Positions 35,602-44,771 of a stretch of DNA of 64,000 bases are shown piece by piece. The first letter of the stretch is position 1. Each line of letters starts with the position of its first letter. The notes below the pieces were generated by a model, which saw nothing but the letters and a program-made list of their open reading frames with translations, was not told the DNA's origin and searched no databases. This DNA comes from Chitinophaga sp. MM2321 (GTDB lineage: Bacteria; Bacteroidota; Bacteroidia; Chitinophagales; Chitinophagaceae): assembly GCF_964033635.1 (NCBI RefSeq), contig NZ_OZ035533.1, forward strand, positions 4,030,001 through 4,094,000, written 5' to 3'. A program made the translations under genes and the position numbers.

Positions 35602-36075
35602 TTATTTTTCATCGTATGCTTCCTGTAAAGTTTTAATATCAATTTTATCCATTTTCATCATCGCCTTCATCACTCTTCCTGCTTTCACGGGATCTTTATC
35701 ATTCATCAACTCCATTAAAGTAGCGGGAATGATCTGCCACGACAGGCCATATTTATCCTCCAGCCAACCACAGCGACTTTTAGCTCCACCCTCAGAAAGC
35801 GTTTCCCACAACTCATCTACTTCTTCCTGTGTTATGCAGTTTACAAAAAGCGATATGGCCGGGGTAAAAGTGTAATGCGGGCCGCCGTTTAAAGCCACAA
35901 AATCTTCTCCTTCCAGTTGGAAGCTGACCGTTAGTACACTTCCTGCGGGCGCAGGGCCTCCTTCTCCATAACGGTTTATAGCTGTGATTTTTGAATTTTT
36001 AAAAACAGAGACATAGTAATTCACGGCTTCTTCGGCGTTATCATTAAACCAGAGGAATGGTGTGATCTTTTTCAT
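35602..36075 (-). CDS. PhnB-type VOC protein
   Basis: 157 residues from ATG 36075; the frame is open further upstream but without homology. The PhnB-like VOC fold is clear: ITPFLWFNDNAEEAVNYYVS, then FQLEGEDFVALNGGPHYTFT, AISLFVNCITQEEVDELWET and CGWLEDKYGLSWQIIP. These proteins are often annotated as 3-demethylubiquinone methyltransferase-like, but they have a metal-binding VOC fold and no methyltransferase domain. It is a single gene; the role is unknown. Confidence 0.85.
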   Translation of the reverse strand: MKKITPFLWFNDNAEEAVNYYVSVFKNSKITAINRYGEGGPAPAGSVLTVSFQLEGEDFVALNGGPHYTFTPAISLFVNCITQEEVDELWETLSEGGAKSRCGWLEDKYGLSWQIIPATLMELMNDKDPVKAGRVMKAMMKMDKIDIKTLQEAYDEK

Positions 36076-36258
36076 AAAATGTTTTTTGGGTTTACGCTGA
36101 ATACAATTACCTCTTTGCAAAAGTACCTCCGGCCGGTTGAACATATTGTCCATCCATTTACCGGAGGTTGATAAACCAAATTTACTTGCAGAAATTCACT
36201 TCCAGGAGGTGGAGAAGCGACAATTTAAGGGGTTAATTGCGACAACCACCAATTTCCG

Positions 36259-39210
36259 CTACCGCACCACATTCAGTACCCCGTTCATAATCCGCCAATG
36301 CCCCGGATAAGAGCAGATATAAGGGTATGCGCCCGGTTCTGCCGGTACCCTGAACCTCAGGCTGTATTTTTCTGCCGGATTCACCAGCGGCGTGGCATGC
36401 AGTACTTCCGGGATGCGCGGCACATATTGCCGGCTTGCGCCATCCAGTGTTTCTGCCAACTGATCAGCCGCTTCCCCTACCCTGGCAAGACTACCAGGTT
36501 TCAGGATCAGCAGGTTGTGCTGCATGAAGTCTACATTATCAAAAACGATTTCCAGGATGGTGCCTGCCTTTGCATGTAGCACGGTCTTATCATATTTCAT
36601 TTCATGCGGCAGTGTTTTAAGTACGATCACCTGGTCGGGCTTTCCAAGTTCGGCGATCTCTACTTTTTCACTGATCCCGCTTTCCTTAGAGGCCGCAGCA
36701 ATACCTGCATGATGTTTCACTGCTGCGATAGACAATGCTTTGCGTATCCATTTATCTTCCACCACACGTCCTTTCTGGTTGGCCATCTCAAATAATTGAT
36801 GCCCAATTTCATTAGAGGTGGGCAGATCAATTACTTTCAGTACGGCAGCCAGCACCACCCGCAGATCTTTGTCTTCAAATACTTTTGATGCCAACAATGC
36901 CTTACCGGTGGCTTCTATGGGCGGCAGCACCTGGATAGCGGCGCGGCGCACACCGGCGGCAGGATGATGGAGCGCACCTGTAACTACGTCGATTGCTTTT
37001 TTATCCTGGCCATCCAATAATTTCAGTCCCTGCAATGTCCAGAGTGCATGCACTGCAGGTGCATTGATACCCACTTCATCTACATGTGTATCCTGGATAA
37101 TTTTATACAGCTGATCCGCTACTTTGCGATTACCGGATTCTACCAGCAAACGTTGTGCGGTAGTACGCCAGAACATATTGGTGCTGCGCATCGCTGCTAC
37201 AAGATCATCCGGTTTATCTTTACTGAGGGATAATATTTTATCATCCTTTGCTTCTTTATATTTGATGCGGTAGATACGGCCTCTCAGTGTATCCCTGAGC
37301 GGGTTTACATAAGCGTTGCCTTTACCTGTTTCAAATCCTTCCGGCGTAGGATTATGCTGGATGATGAAGTTATACCAGTCCAGCATCCAGAGCGCGCCGT
37401 CAGGCCCTACTTCTGCCTGTACCGGACCAAACCATTCATCCGCACTGGCCACAAAATTCCATCCATCCTGTTCTTTGAAGGAAGAACCATGGGGGGTCAG
37501 GATAGCGCGATGAATGACGCGCCCGGTTGGCTCACAAACAAAAGCGATCCTGTTCCAGTATTCTTTCGGAAACTTGCGGGCAGTATACAAATTGTGCCCT
37601 GCCGCTGCGGTAAAGCCTCCATGTACATCTACCTGCCGCAGGTTTTTGGTCACTACGTGCATCCCGTAATGCCCATCGATCTTTTCTATTCCCGGCTCCG
37701 TTTCGCCGGATACCATATCCAGATATCGTTTGGGTATGGCGTAATGCGCACTGTGGGTATTGTTGGCAGTAGATAAGAACACATCAAAGTCTTCGGAAAA
37801 TCCCAGGCCCCAGGTGTTATTACTGGTGCTGCCCAGGAAGTTCAGTTCTTTCCCATCCGGCGTAAATTCATATAATCCCTGGCTAAACCTCATCGTATCC
37901 AAAGAGCCGCCAATAGTACCTTTGAAGCCCGAATAGCCTACCGTTCCCCATATCTTGTTATCGGGGCCATAACGCAGGTTAGAAGGTCCCGCATGGGTGT
38001 CAAACGTACCCCAGCCTGTGATAATTACTTTTCTTTCGTCGGCAATATCATCTCCATTGGTATCTTTCAGAAAAAGAAAATGCGGTGGTTGTGCCAGCAC
38101 AACACCTCCGTTTATAAAAGTGAAGCCGGTAGGGATATTTAATTTATCTGCAAAGACAGTAAACTTATCCGCTTTCCCATCGCCATCTGTATCTTCCAGA
38201 ATCTTAATCCTGTCTCTGCCTTCAGCTTTATTCTCCCGCACCATATTCGGATAATCCACGGTTTCCACAATCCATAAACGACCACGTTCATCCCAGTTCA
38301 TGCAGATAGGTTTACTGATTTCAGGTTCGGAAGCAAACAACTGCATTTCAAATCCGGGAGGCAGCTGCGTCAACGCTACAGAGGCCGCAGGCGTAAGCGG
38401 TTGTTGCAACTGAGGCGCCGGATCACGATGCTCGTAATTAGGAATTTTAGCGGGAGTATAGGTTGGTACCGGTAAATGCAGGCTATCATGCAAAGCTTTT
38501 ACATGGTCTCCTACCGCCCATAATATACCATTACGTACCAGGTTCAGGAAATCAGGATTGTTCCATGTTTTTTCATCGTGTCCGTAAGCTGTATAAAAAA
38601 CGCGGCCTTTACCATAAGGGCGCACCCAGGTATAAGGCTCATGATGATCCCCTTCCACCCGCTCTGTCAGCACTTCAATATCTTTGCTGATCTTGTCATG
38701 CACATAGGTTTCATCTTCCGTACGGAAAGCCGGAATCCCTTTCATAACAGGATGTTCCGGTTTCACGATCACAGCAGGAAAGGAATCATATTGATGTGTT
38801 TTAAACTGTCCGCCTATCATCTCTACTACTTCCGGCGAATTACGGAAACAATAAGAAGCACAGTGCAGCGGGATAAAACCTTTACCGGAACGGACAAATT
38901 CCAGCAATCCTTTTTCCTGTGCAGGTGTAATACTATCGTAATTGGCATATACGATCAGGCCATCATATAATTTAAGATCCTCCCCGGCAAGATCATCAGG
39001 ATTGGCAGAATAGGTAATGTTGATACCCTGCTTAAAATATTCCTGTGAGAGCATCTCCGCCAGTCTTTCGGAATTATGATGCTTGCTTTGATGTCCCAGG
39101 AAAAAAATCTCCAGTTTGCGGGGGGCTTTATCGTGTCCCATATTACATGCAGAGAAAAGGGCACCCGTCAATGCCAATACAAAGAGATATAACCAATTAT
39201 TTTTTTTCAT
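36259..39210 (-). CDS. ThuA - propeller dehydrogenase - HEAT - cupredoxin fusion lipoprotein
   Basis: 983 residues. Lipobox (LTGALFSAC). Residues of about 32-245 form a ThuA domain (GLIVYANYDSITPAQEKGLL, GKGFIPLHCASYC, GRVFYTAYGHDEKTW). About 285-645 is a sorbosone/PVC-type membrane-bound dehydrogenase propeller (WDERGRLWIVETVDYPNM; DTDGDGKADKFTVFAD; GPDGALWMLDWYNFI). About 660-840 is HEAT-like. The C-terminus is an azurin-like copper domain with ligands H898, C966, H971 and M975 (CSYPGHWRIM). Relatives commonly carry a CxxCH haem-c domain as well; none is present here. It probably oxidises a sugar at the cell surface or in the periplasm and passes electrons to copper. It is the last gene of a three-gene operon. 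Confidence 0.82.
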   Translation of the reverse strand: MKKNNWLYLFVLALTGALFSACNMGHDKAPRKLEIFFLGHQSKHHNSERLAEMLSQEYFKQGINITYSANPDDLAGEDLKLYDGLIVYANYDSITPAQEKGLLEFVRSGKGFIPLHCASYCFRNSPEVVEMIGGQFKTHQYDSFPAVIVKPEHPVMKGIPAFRTEDETYVHDKISKDIEVLTERVEGDHHEPYTWVRPYGKGRVFYTAYGHDEKTWNNPDFLNLVRNGILWAVGDHVKALHDSLHLPVPTYTPAKIPNYEHRDPAPQLQQPLTPAASVALTQLPPGFEMQLFASEPEISKPICMNWDERGRLWIVETVDYPNMVRENKAEGRDRIKILEDTDGDGKADKFTVFADKLNIPTGFTFINGGVVLAQPPHFLFLKDTNGDDIADERKVIITGWGTFDTHAGPSNLRYGPDNKIWGTVGYSGFKGTIGGSLDTMRFSQGLYEFTPDGKELNFLGSTSNNTWGLGFSEDFDVFLSTANNTHSAHYAIPKRYLDMVSGETEPGIEKIDGHYGMHVVTKNLRQVDVHGGFTAAAGHNLYTARKFPKEYWNRIAFVCEPTGRVIHRAILTPHGSSFKEQDGWNFVASADEWFGPVQAEVGPDGALWMLDWYNFIIQHNPTPEGFETGKGNAYVNPLRDTLRGRIYRIKYKEAKDDKILSLSKDKPDDLVAAMRSTNMFWRTTAQRLLVESGNRKVADQLYKIIQDTHVDEVGINAPAVHALWTLQGLKLLDGQDKKAIDVVTGALHHPAAGVRRAAIQVLPPIEATGKALLASKVFEDKDLRVVLAAVLKVIDLPTSNEIGHQLFEMANQKGRVVEDKWIRKALSIAAVKHHAGIAAASKESGISEKVEIAELGKPDQVIVLKTLPHEMKYDKTVLHAKAGTILEIVFDNVDFMQHNLLILKPGSLARVGEAADQLAETLDGASRQYVPRIPEVLHATPLVNPAEKYSLRFRVPAEPGAYPYICSYPGHWRIMNGVLNVVR

Positions 39211-39273
39211 TAGGCAAATGTGATTAGCATTACTATCAAAAAAAATTCTTTACATTATTTATATCGTGGTGAC

Positions 39274-40401
39274 TTACAGCATTGTAAAAGCGGGCAACGG
39301 TACAATAGCCCCGCCCTGTTGCGCCGACTCATGTGCCAGGATGCCCACACAGGTGATATTGGCCGACTGCCGCGCATTGGGAAATGGCTCCCGCCGCCCT
39401 GTCAGCGCACTTACAAACTCGTGTACCAGGTGTGGATGCGAACCACCATGACCAGCGCCCTGCGTAAATGAAAGATGTTGCGACCCATCACTATCATACA
39501 CGCCTCTTGTTGTAAAAAGCTGTATCGGCTCCGGCAACAGGTGCGCATAATCCGGTGACACCACTTCTTCCGGTATTTCCGGCTCCGGGCGTTTGGCCGT
39601 ATGCAGTACCAGTGGCCTTCCTTCTATCAGTGGCCACTCAACAGATTTCTCTGAACCATATACTTCAAAGCTTTCCCGGTATTGCCTGGCTGTATCAAAC
39701 AAAGAACGGTATACATGCGCACTCAGGTCTGAATTTCTGAATTTAATATGTGTGCTCTCCACCGCATATGATGAATGATAAAACGGATGCAGTTCTTCAC
39801 GGATAGTACCGGAACCGAAACAGGAAACATATTCCGCTTCTGCTTTTGTTAATCCCAGTACCGGCCCTACGCAATGCGTGGCATAATACATAGGCGGCAG
39901 TCCCGGCCAGTAGTTGGGCCATCCGTCCATATCCTGCTGGTGACTGGCTTTCAGAAACTGGATCTTGCCCAGTGCCCCTTTTTCATACAGTTCTTTCATA
40001 AACAGAAACTCCCTGGCATATACCACTGTTTCCATCATCATGTAAGTAAGCCCGGTTTCCTTTACCGCCTCAACAATCTGTCTGCACTCTTCCACCGTAG
40101 TAGCCATCGGCACGGTGCAGGCCACGTGTTTGCCTGCTCTCAGGGCTTTCAGTGATTGGGCAGCGTGATCAGGGATCGGTGTATTAATATGTACCGCATC
40201 GATGGTGCTGTCTTTCAACAGCTCATCATAGTCTGTATATCTTTTCGCTATCCCGAAAGCATCTCCTACCTGGTCCAGTTTCTCTTTATTGCGCTGACAG
40301 ATAGCAAACATCTCCGCCTGGGGATGGCGTTGGTAGATAGGAATGAATTCCGCTCCGAAACCCAATCCAACGATGGCGATGTTAACTTTATTTGCTTGCA
40401 T
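39274..40401 (-). CDS. Gfo/Idh/MocA-family protein with TVP in place of EKP
   Basis: 375 residues, no signal peptide, so cytoplasmic. The Rossmann motif AIVGLGFGAEFIPIYQRHP is present. At the usual EKP motif the sequence is HVACTVPMATTVEE, so the conserved Lys (position 97) is Val. The C-terminal dimerisation sheet looks normal (HQQDMDGWPNYWPGLPPMYY, then ATHCVGPVLGL). Without the Lys, ordinary sugar dehydrogenation may be altered or carried out differently. It lies 18 bases after a sugar isomerase-like gene and 63 before the ThuA fusion, so a shared role in sugar oxidation is likely. Confidence 0.82.
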   Translation of the reverse strand: MQANKVNIAIVGLGFGAEFIPIYQRHPQAEMFAICQRNKEKLDQVGDAFGIAKRYTDYDELLKDSTIDAVHINTPIPDHAAQSLKALRAGKHVACTVPMATTVEECRQIVEAVKETGLTYMMMETVVYAREFLFMKELYEKGALGKIQFLKASHQQDMDGWPNYWPGLPPMYYATHCVGPVLGLTKAEAEYVSCFGSGTIREELHPFYHSSYAVESTHIKFRNSDLSAHVYRSLFDTARQYRESFEVYGSEKSVEWPLIEGRPLVLHTAKRPEPEIPEEVVSPDYAHLLPEPIQLFTTRGVYDSDGSQHLSFTQGAGHGGSHPHLVHEFVSALTGRREPFPNARQSANITCVGILAHESAQQGGAIVPLPAFTML

Positions 40402-40419
40402 AGCTAAAGATTTTATTTG

Positions 40420-41283
40420 TTATCCCTGTGCCCATTGTTTAAGAAATGCCAACCCTTCTCTTGCAAAAGTATCCTGATCTTCTGCCAGCTTACGCCATAT
40501 ACATACGGCGCCTGCCAGCTCTTTATTATCGGGTGTAAAGCTTTCAATGGAAACGGCGCCTTTATAATTTATTTCCTTTAATCCTTTCAGATAGGCGTTC
40601 CAGTTAGTTTGCCCGCTACCCGGTGTGCCGCGGTAATTTTCCGATACCTGGAAGTGGATCAGTTTCTCCCCCGCATCCACAATCGCCTGGGTTGCATCCC
40701 GTTCTTCAATATTCATATGAAAGCCATCCAGTCCTATTCTGGCGGCAGGATGGTCAATATCTTTAATCAGTTGCAGCAGATCCTGTACATTATTGATGAG
40801 ATCCGATTCAAAGCGGTTCAGCGGCTCCAGCGCCAGCTGCAGCCCTTTGTCTGCAGCCATGCCGCTAACGATGCGCAGGTTCTTTACCGCCCGCTCCCAC
40901 TCTGTTTTACGTTGCTCTGCAGCTACCATCCGCGCCTTTCCTACTGCAGCATACATTGGACCGGCAAAAAAAGAAGCCCCCAATTGTTGTGCAATATCCA
41001 GGCACGTAGCTATATATTGTAACCCGTTTTTTTGTAGGGCCACATCATCACTGCTCAGGTCGCGGGTACTGCCAAATGCGCCGCAGATAGCTACCTGTAG
41101 GTTATTCCGGAATAGTTCTTCTTTGATAATAGCCGTGTCTATCAGCTGAGGATCTTCCACAGCAATTTCTACCATGTCATAGCCCATACCGCTGATCTTT
41201 GCAAAAAGATCCCGCGCATTTGATGTACTAAAAGGAGAAGTCCACAACCAGGTACTAACGCCAAAGCTAACTTGTAAAGACAT
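40420..41283 (-). CDS. Sugar phosphate isomerase/epimerase-like TIM-barrel protein
   Basis: 287 residues of the xylose-isomerase-like TIM barrel (AP endonuclease 2 fold): GVSTWLWTSPFSTSN, GYDMVEIAVEDPQL, LQLALEPLNRFESDLINNVQ, IGLDGFHMNIEERDATQAI and AVSIESFTPDNKELA. Metal-binding Glu and His residues lie at the expected strand ends (E in LALEPLN, D and H in GLDGFHMN, E in SIESF). It probably isomerises or epimerises a keto sugar. It is the first gene of a three-gene operon with an oxidoreductase and the ThuA fusion. Confidence 0.85.
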   Translation of the reverse strand: MSLQVSFGVSTWLWTSPFSTSNARDLFAKISGMGYDMVEIAVEDPQLIDTAIIKEELFRNNLQVAICGAFGSTRDLSSDDVALQKNGLQYIATCLDIAQQLGASFFAGPMYAAVGKARMVAAEQRKTEWERAVKNLRIVSGMAADKGLQLALEPLNRFESDLINNVQDLLQLIKDIDHPAARIGLDGFHMNIEERDATQAIVDAGEKLIHFQVSENYRGTPGSGQTNWNAYLKGLKEINYKGAVSIESFTPDNKELAGAVCIWRKLAEDQDTFAREGLAFLKQWAQG

Positions 41284-41434
41284 AAGTATTGACTTGACTT
41301 AACGTGAAATAATAACACAAAATAGCCGCTCTCCGGTAGTATCTTTTAGCGGATTATGTCAGAAACCGACTGTATTATATCTCAAAAAGCACAAAATTGA
41401 TTATTTGATGAAAAAAGAGTGGGGGTAAGAGGCT

Positions 41435-42304
41435 TTATAAGGAAAGGAATGCTTGTCTGTATTCTTTGGGGGGCATTTTCATGAATGTTTTAAACTGCCT
41501 GTTAAAATTTGACAAAGTGTTAAAGCCACATTCATAACAGATCTCATGAATGCTTTTACCGTCTTCTTCTGAAAGCAGTTTGCAGGCATGGCGGATACGC
41601 AACTCCGACAGGAAACCTGTAAATGATTTACTGGTTTTAATGCGGAAATATCTGCTGAAAGAAGTGGGTGTCATGTGTAATAATGCCGCTACCTGTTCCA
41701 GTGCGATGGGCTCTTTGAAGTGTTGTAAAACATAATTATAAACCAGGTTGATACGATGCGTTTCTGTTTCTTTCAGGGTATTGACGTAATCAGCATTGTG
41801 TAAAAGGCGGAAATCCTTTGAATGGGCGAAACTATCCAGCAATGAGAGCAGCAGGATCACGCTTTCCATACCATGAGCCGCCAGGATATTGTTTATCTGC
41901 CGGCTCCCCAGATCCCTGATCTTTCCATAATACTCAATACCACGCTGTGCTTTGACAAAAAGCGTTTTGATATGTGTCATCTCATCTTTTTCCAGCAGTT
42001 CTCCCAGAAAATCTTCTTTAAAATAAATCACTAACCCGTGGGTATACTCGTTATTCTGTTTATCAAAATAAAGATCATCGCTCCGCCACAAATGAGGAAC
42101 ATGAGGGCCCAGCAAAGTAAAATCACCGGGAGAAAAAGAGGTCACCGTATTGCCAATGAACCGTGTGCCGGTGCCTTTCAGCACCAGGAAAATCTGGTAT
42201 TCCTCATGCGCATGCCAGGTAGGATCAAAATGCTTCTCGCGCAGGTCATGCGCTACAAATATCCGCGACGCGGGAATCGTGCTTTTCTGTACGACGGACC
42301 TCAT
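41435..42304 (-). CDS. AraC-family regulator with cupin sensor
   Basis: 289 residues from ATG 42304; a longer frame would overlap the divergent gene. N-terminal cupin (PTWHAHEEYQIFLVLKGTG, SPGDFTLLGPHVPHLW) and C-terminal double HTH (EQVAALLHMTPTSFSRYFRI; IHEICYECGFNTLSNFNRQF). The pattern fits sugar-responsive AraC regulators. The three-gene sugar-oxidation operon begins 151 bases downstream of its stop, in the same direction, and is the likely target. Confidence 0.9.
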   Translation of the reverse strand: MRSVVQKSTIPASRIFVAHDLREKHFDPTWHAHEEYQIFLVLKGTGTRFIGNTVTSFSPGDFTLLGPHVPHLWRSDDLYFDKQNNEYTHGLVIYFKEDFLGELLEKDEMTHIKTLFVKAQRGIEYYGKIRDLGSRQINNILAAHGMESVILLLSLLDSFAHSKDFRLLHNADYVNTLKETETHRINLVYNYVLQHFKEPIALEQVAALLHMTPTSFSRYFRIKTSKSFTGFLSELRIRHACKLLSEEDGKSIHEICYECGFNTLSNFNRQFKTFMKMPPKEYRQAFLSL

Positions 42305-42400
42305 ACTTGCCTGATATACAATTTTAGTTCTCTCAAATATATCAAAATACTGACAGCACCGTTCATCTGAATTGCATAAATTTGCAAAACAGCTACCAGC
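42305..42400. promoter_or_regulatory. Divergent promoter region between two AraC genes
   Basis: The 96 bases hold two -7-type motifs facing apart: TATATTTG on the minus strand (42334-42341) for the cupin AraC gene, and TAAATTTG on the plus strand (42377-42384) for the DUF6597 AraC gene. I see no good TTTG at the expected upstream spacing for either, which suits activator-dependent promoters. Confidence 0.4.
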
Positions 42401-43174
42401 ATGAAAATCGAGCAATATCTTCCATCCAGCCTTCTAAAACCGTTTATCAAAACTTTCATGATCATTGAAAGCGAAAATGGTATGGAAAGCACGATATTGC
42501 CAGGCACCTCACTTGTAATAGCCCTACGCTTAAAAGGAGGAATAACTTATTCAGAACAGGGCATCGAAGAAAAGCTACCCCCATCCGTTATTACAGGACT
42601 GCGGAAATCCCCCCGCTTATTACATTATACCAGGGAAACCGCCACCCTACTTGTCGTTTTCCGGGAAGGTGGTGCAGCAACGCTTTTTAAAGAACCACTG
42701 CATGAACTATTCGGCATCAGCCTGCCACTGGATTACCTGATTGGCCGTCAGCAATTAAATGATATAGAAGCCCGGTTGGCCGAAGCAGAGAGTCATCTTC
42801 AAAGGATAGCGGTTATTGAAAAATACCTGCTTTCAATCATACCAGCATACCAGTCAGACCAGCTTATCACCCATGCAATTGAAAAAATACACCAGGCCAA
42901 AGGAAATCTCCGCATAAAAGACCTTGCAACCGATCTGCATATTAGTCAGGACCCTTTTGAAAAAAGGTTCAGACGGGTAACAGGTGCTTCTCCCAAACAA
43001 TTTGCCTCCATCCTGCGGTTAAGAAACCTGATCGATACCTATTCACCTACGGAAAGTCTTGCTGCAACGGCTTATACGGCAGGCTATTTTGACCAGGCAC
43101 ACTTTATTAAAGACTTCAAATCATTTACAGGACAAACACCACATCTCTTTTTTGCATCCGCTTCCTATTGGTAA
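42401..43174 (+). CDS. AraC-family regulator with DUF6597 N-terminus
   Basis: 257 residues. The N-terminus (LPSSLLKPFIKTFMIIESEN then ESTILPGTSLVIALRLKGG) is the DUF6597-like sensor. The C-terminal HTH pair is INDLATDLHIS-like (RIKDLATDLHISQDPFEKRF) and ATAYTAGYFDQAHFIKDFKS. The ligand is unknown. The next gene in the same direction, a small monooxygenase-like protein, begins 77 bases downstream and may be its target. Confidence 0.87.
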   Translation: MKIEQYLPSSLLKPFIKTFMIIESENGMESTILPGTSLVIALRLKGGITYSEQGIEEKLPPSVITGLRKSPRLLHYTRETATLLVVFREGGAATLFKEPLHELFGISLPLDYLIGRQQLNDIEARLAEAESHLQRIAVIEKYLLSIIPAYQSDQLITHAIEKIHQAKGNLRIKDLATDLHISQDPFEKRFRRVTGASPKQFASILRLRNLIDTYSPTESLAATAYTAGYFDQAHFIKDFKSFTGQTPHLFFASASYW

Positions 43175-43251
43175 ATAAATGATTTTTTACAATTACGGCT
43201 TACTTCATCCCACTAATTTTGTGTTCTTTAAAAAGATTAAAAGACACAAAA

Positions 43252-43569
43252 ATGAAAGCACATATCTTAATTGACAAATTCATCGTTCCTTCCGCTGCTA
43301 AAGAAGAATTCTATAACCAGGTGCGGGTAAGACGGGCCTTTATCAAAAGCCTGCCAGGCTTTATAGCAGACCATGCCTATGAACAACTCACAACGGAAGC
43401 TCAATTCAGCTTTGTAACCGTGGTTATATGGGAAAATGAGGAGGCTTTTATCAATGCCAGACAAGCCGCAACAGCCGCATATGAAAAACAGGGTTTCGAT
43501 TTGGCCGGCATGCTTAAAAGATTAAACATTCAAATAGACAGGGCATCTTATCAGGAAATAGATCAATAA
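43252..43569 (+). CDS. Antibiotic biosynthesis monooxygenase-like (ABM) small protein
   Basis: 105 residues from ATG 43252. A dimeric alpha/beta-barrel pattern: AHILIDKFIVPSAAKEEFYN, IKSLPGFIADHAYEQL, FSFVTVVIWENEEAFINARQ. The fold covers heme-degrading and quinol monooxygenases as well as proteins without known activity. A -7-like TAATTTTG (43214-43221) lies 30 bases upstream, so it may have its own promoter. The AraC gene upstream may control it. Confidence 0.7.
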   Translation: MKAHILIDKFIVPSAAKEEFYNQVRVRRAFIKSLPGFIADHAYEQLTTEAQFSFVTVVIWENEEAFINARQAATAAYEKQGFDLAGMLKRLNIQIDRASYQEIDQ

Positions 43570-43654
43570 TGTTTTTTGCTGACTGCTGCATCATGGGGGC
43601 TTCCCGGGCCGCCTTTTTCACTTATCTTCGTACTGATCAATAGTCAGCTGCTTC

Positions 43655-44239
43655 ATGCCGGAAAATATTCATACTGAAAAATTAAGAGAGAAAGTATCAG
43701 GCATCTCCTCGTTATCTGAGGAGTCATTTACACTTTTATTGCAGCATGGAAAGATAAAACAATGGCCGAAAGGCGCTCTCCTGCTGAAAGAAGGAGCAAA
43801 GTGCAGCGAGATTTATTTTATTGAAAAAGGCGCTATCAAGGCTTTTCAGGATAAAGATGGGAAGATGATCAATCTCTGTTTTTATTTTGAAGATACCTTT
43901 GTAACCAATCTCAAAAGTCTACGGTCAGAAGCCGCGTCCGCATACAATCTACAGGCGATGGAGCCATTGCAGACGTATAGTTTTGAAAAGCAGAATCTTC
44001 TTAGTTTGTATACACTTTCCGCTGAGATAGAGCTTTTTGGCAGAAGCCTGCTGGAATCATTGTTGATAGAACAGGAAGAACATGCCAACTTCTTCAAACT
44101 GTATTCCCCCGAAGAGCGATACAGTTACCTGCTTACGCATGCTCCCTTCTTTATTCAACGGATCCCCGTGAGCCAGTTAGCTTCTTACCTGGGCATCACC
44201 CGGGAATCGTTGAGCCGCATCCGGAAAAGAATAAAATAA
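43655..44239 (+). CDS. Crp/Fnr-family regulator
   Basis: 194 residues. Cyclic-nucleotide-binding-like barrel (WPKGALLLKEGAKCSEIYFI, EKGAIKAFQDKDGKMINLCF) and a C-terminal HTH (IPVSQLASYLGITRESLSRI). No Fe-S cysteine set is present, so it is not an oxygen-sensing Fnr. The effector is unknown. Many short Bacteroidota members of this type control neighbouring genes; the SnoaL-like gene follows 81 bases downstream. Confidence 0.86.
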   Translation: MPENIHTEKLREKVSGISSLSEESFTLLLQHGKIKQWPKGALLLKEGAKCSEIYFIEKGAIKAFQDKDGKMINLCFYFEDTFVTNLKSLRSEAASAYNLQAMEPLQTYSFEKQNLLSLYTLSAEIELFGRSLLESLLIEQEEHANFFKLYSPEERYSYLLTHAPFFIQRIPVSQLASYLGITRESLSRIRKRIK

Positions 44240-44320
44240 ACCAACCCCGCTTTTTTGTGACGTTCGTCACAGGTGAATATACTGCTGCCGGTCTACTTTT
44301 GTGGTTATAAAAATATATTT

Positions 44321-44722
44321 ATGACCGCACCAATCGTATTGAAATTTATAGAAGAAGTATGGAACCAACAAGCCATACACTTAACGGAATCTTATCTGCA
44401 TCCTGATTTTATTGATCATTCGCTTCCCGATACTTTCCCCGCCGGCGCCGAAGGGGTAAAAAAATGGATCAGGGTTACTTCCGCATCTTTTGCTCACCAC
44501 ACCATTGTGGAGGATCAGGTAACAGAGGGAGATAAAAGCATAATAAAAATTACCATGCGCATGAAACATATCGGTACCTGGAGAGGGATACCTGCAACCG
44601 GAAAAGAAGTATCCACAAAAGGTTACCGCTTCTTCCGGCTGAAAGATGGTAAGATCATTGAGCAATGGGCTATGATTGATGGTAATTTGCTGGAAAAGCA
44701 GCTGACCAAAACTGAAGATTAA
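44321..44722 (+). CDS. SnoaL-like (ester cyclase-type) protein
   Basis: 133 residues from ATG 44321; an upstream start at 44273 is open but unlikely. NTF2-like fold with the SnoaL/ester-cyclase pattern: NQQAIHLTESYLHPDFIDHS, GAEGVKKWIRVTSASFAHH, MRMKHIGTWRGIPATGKEVS and GKIIEQWAMIDGNLLEKQL. Members fold around a hydrophobic pocket; most have no known substrate. Transcription faces the NO-defence operon, whose last gene ends 50 bases away. Confidence 0.8.
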   Translation: MTAPIVLKFIEEVWNQQAIHLTESYLHPDFIDHSLPDTFPAGAEGVKKWIRVTSASFAHHTIVEDQVTEGDKSIIKITMRMKHIGTWRGIPATGKEVSTKGYRFFRLKDGKIIEQWAMIDGNLLEKQLTKTED

Positions 44723-44771
44723 CAATACCACAGCACTTATCCGGCTGGTTTGGAAAATCATTTATGACACC

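Noticed and set aside
35602-36075. Annotation as a demethylubiquinone methyltransferase
   Set aside because: The sequence is a PhnB-like VOC fold without a SAM-binding motif; the methyltransferase name in this family is a misnomer.
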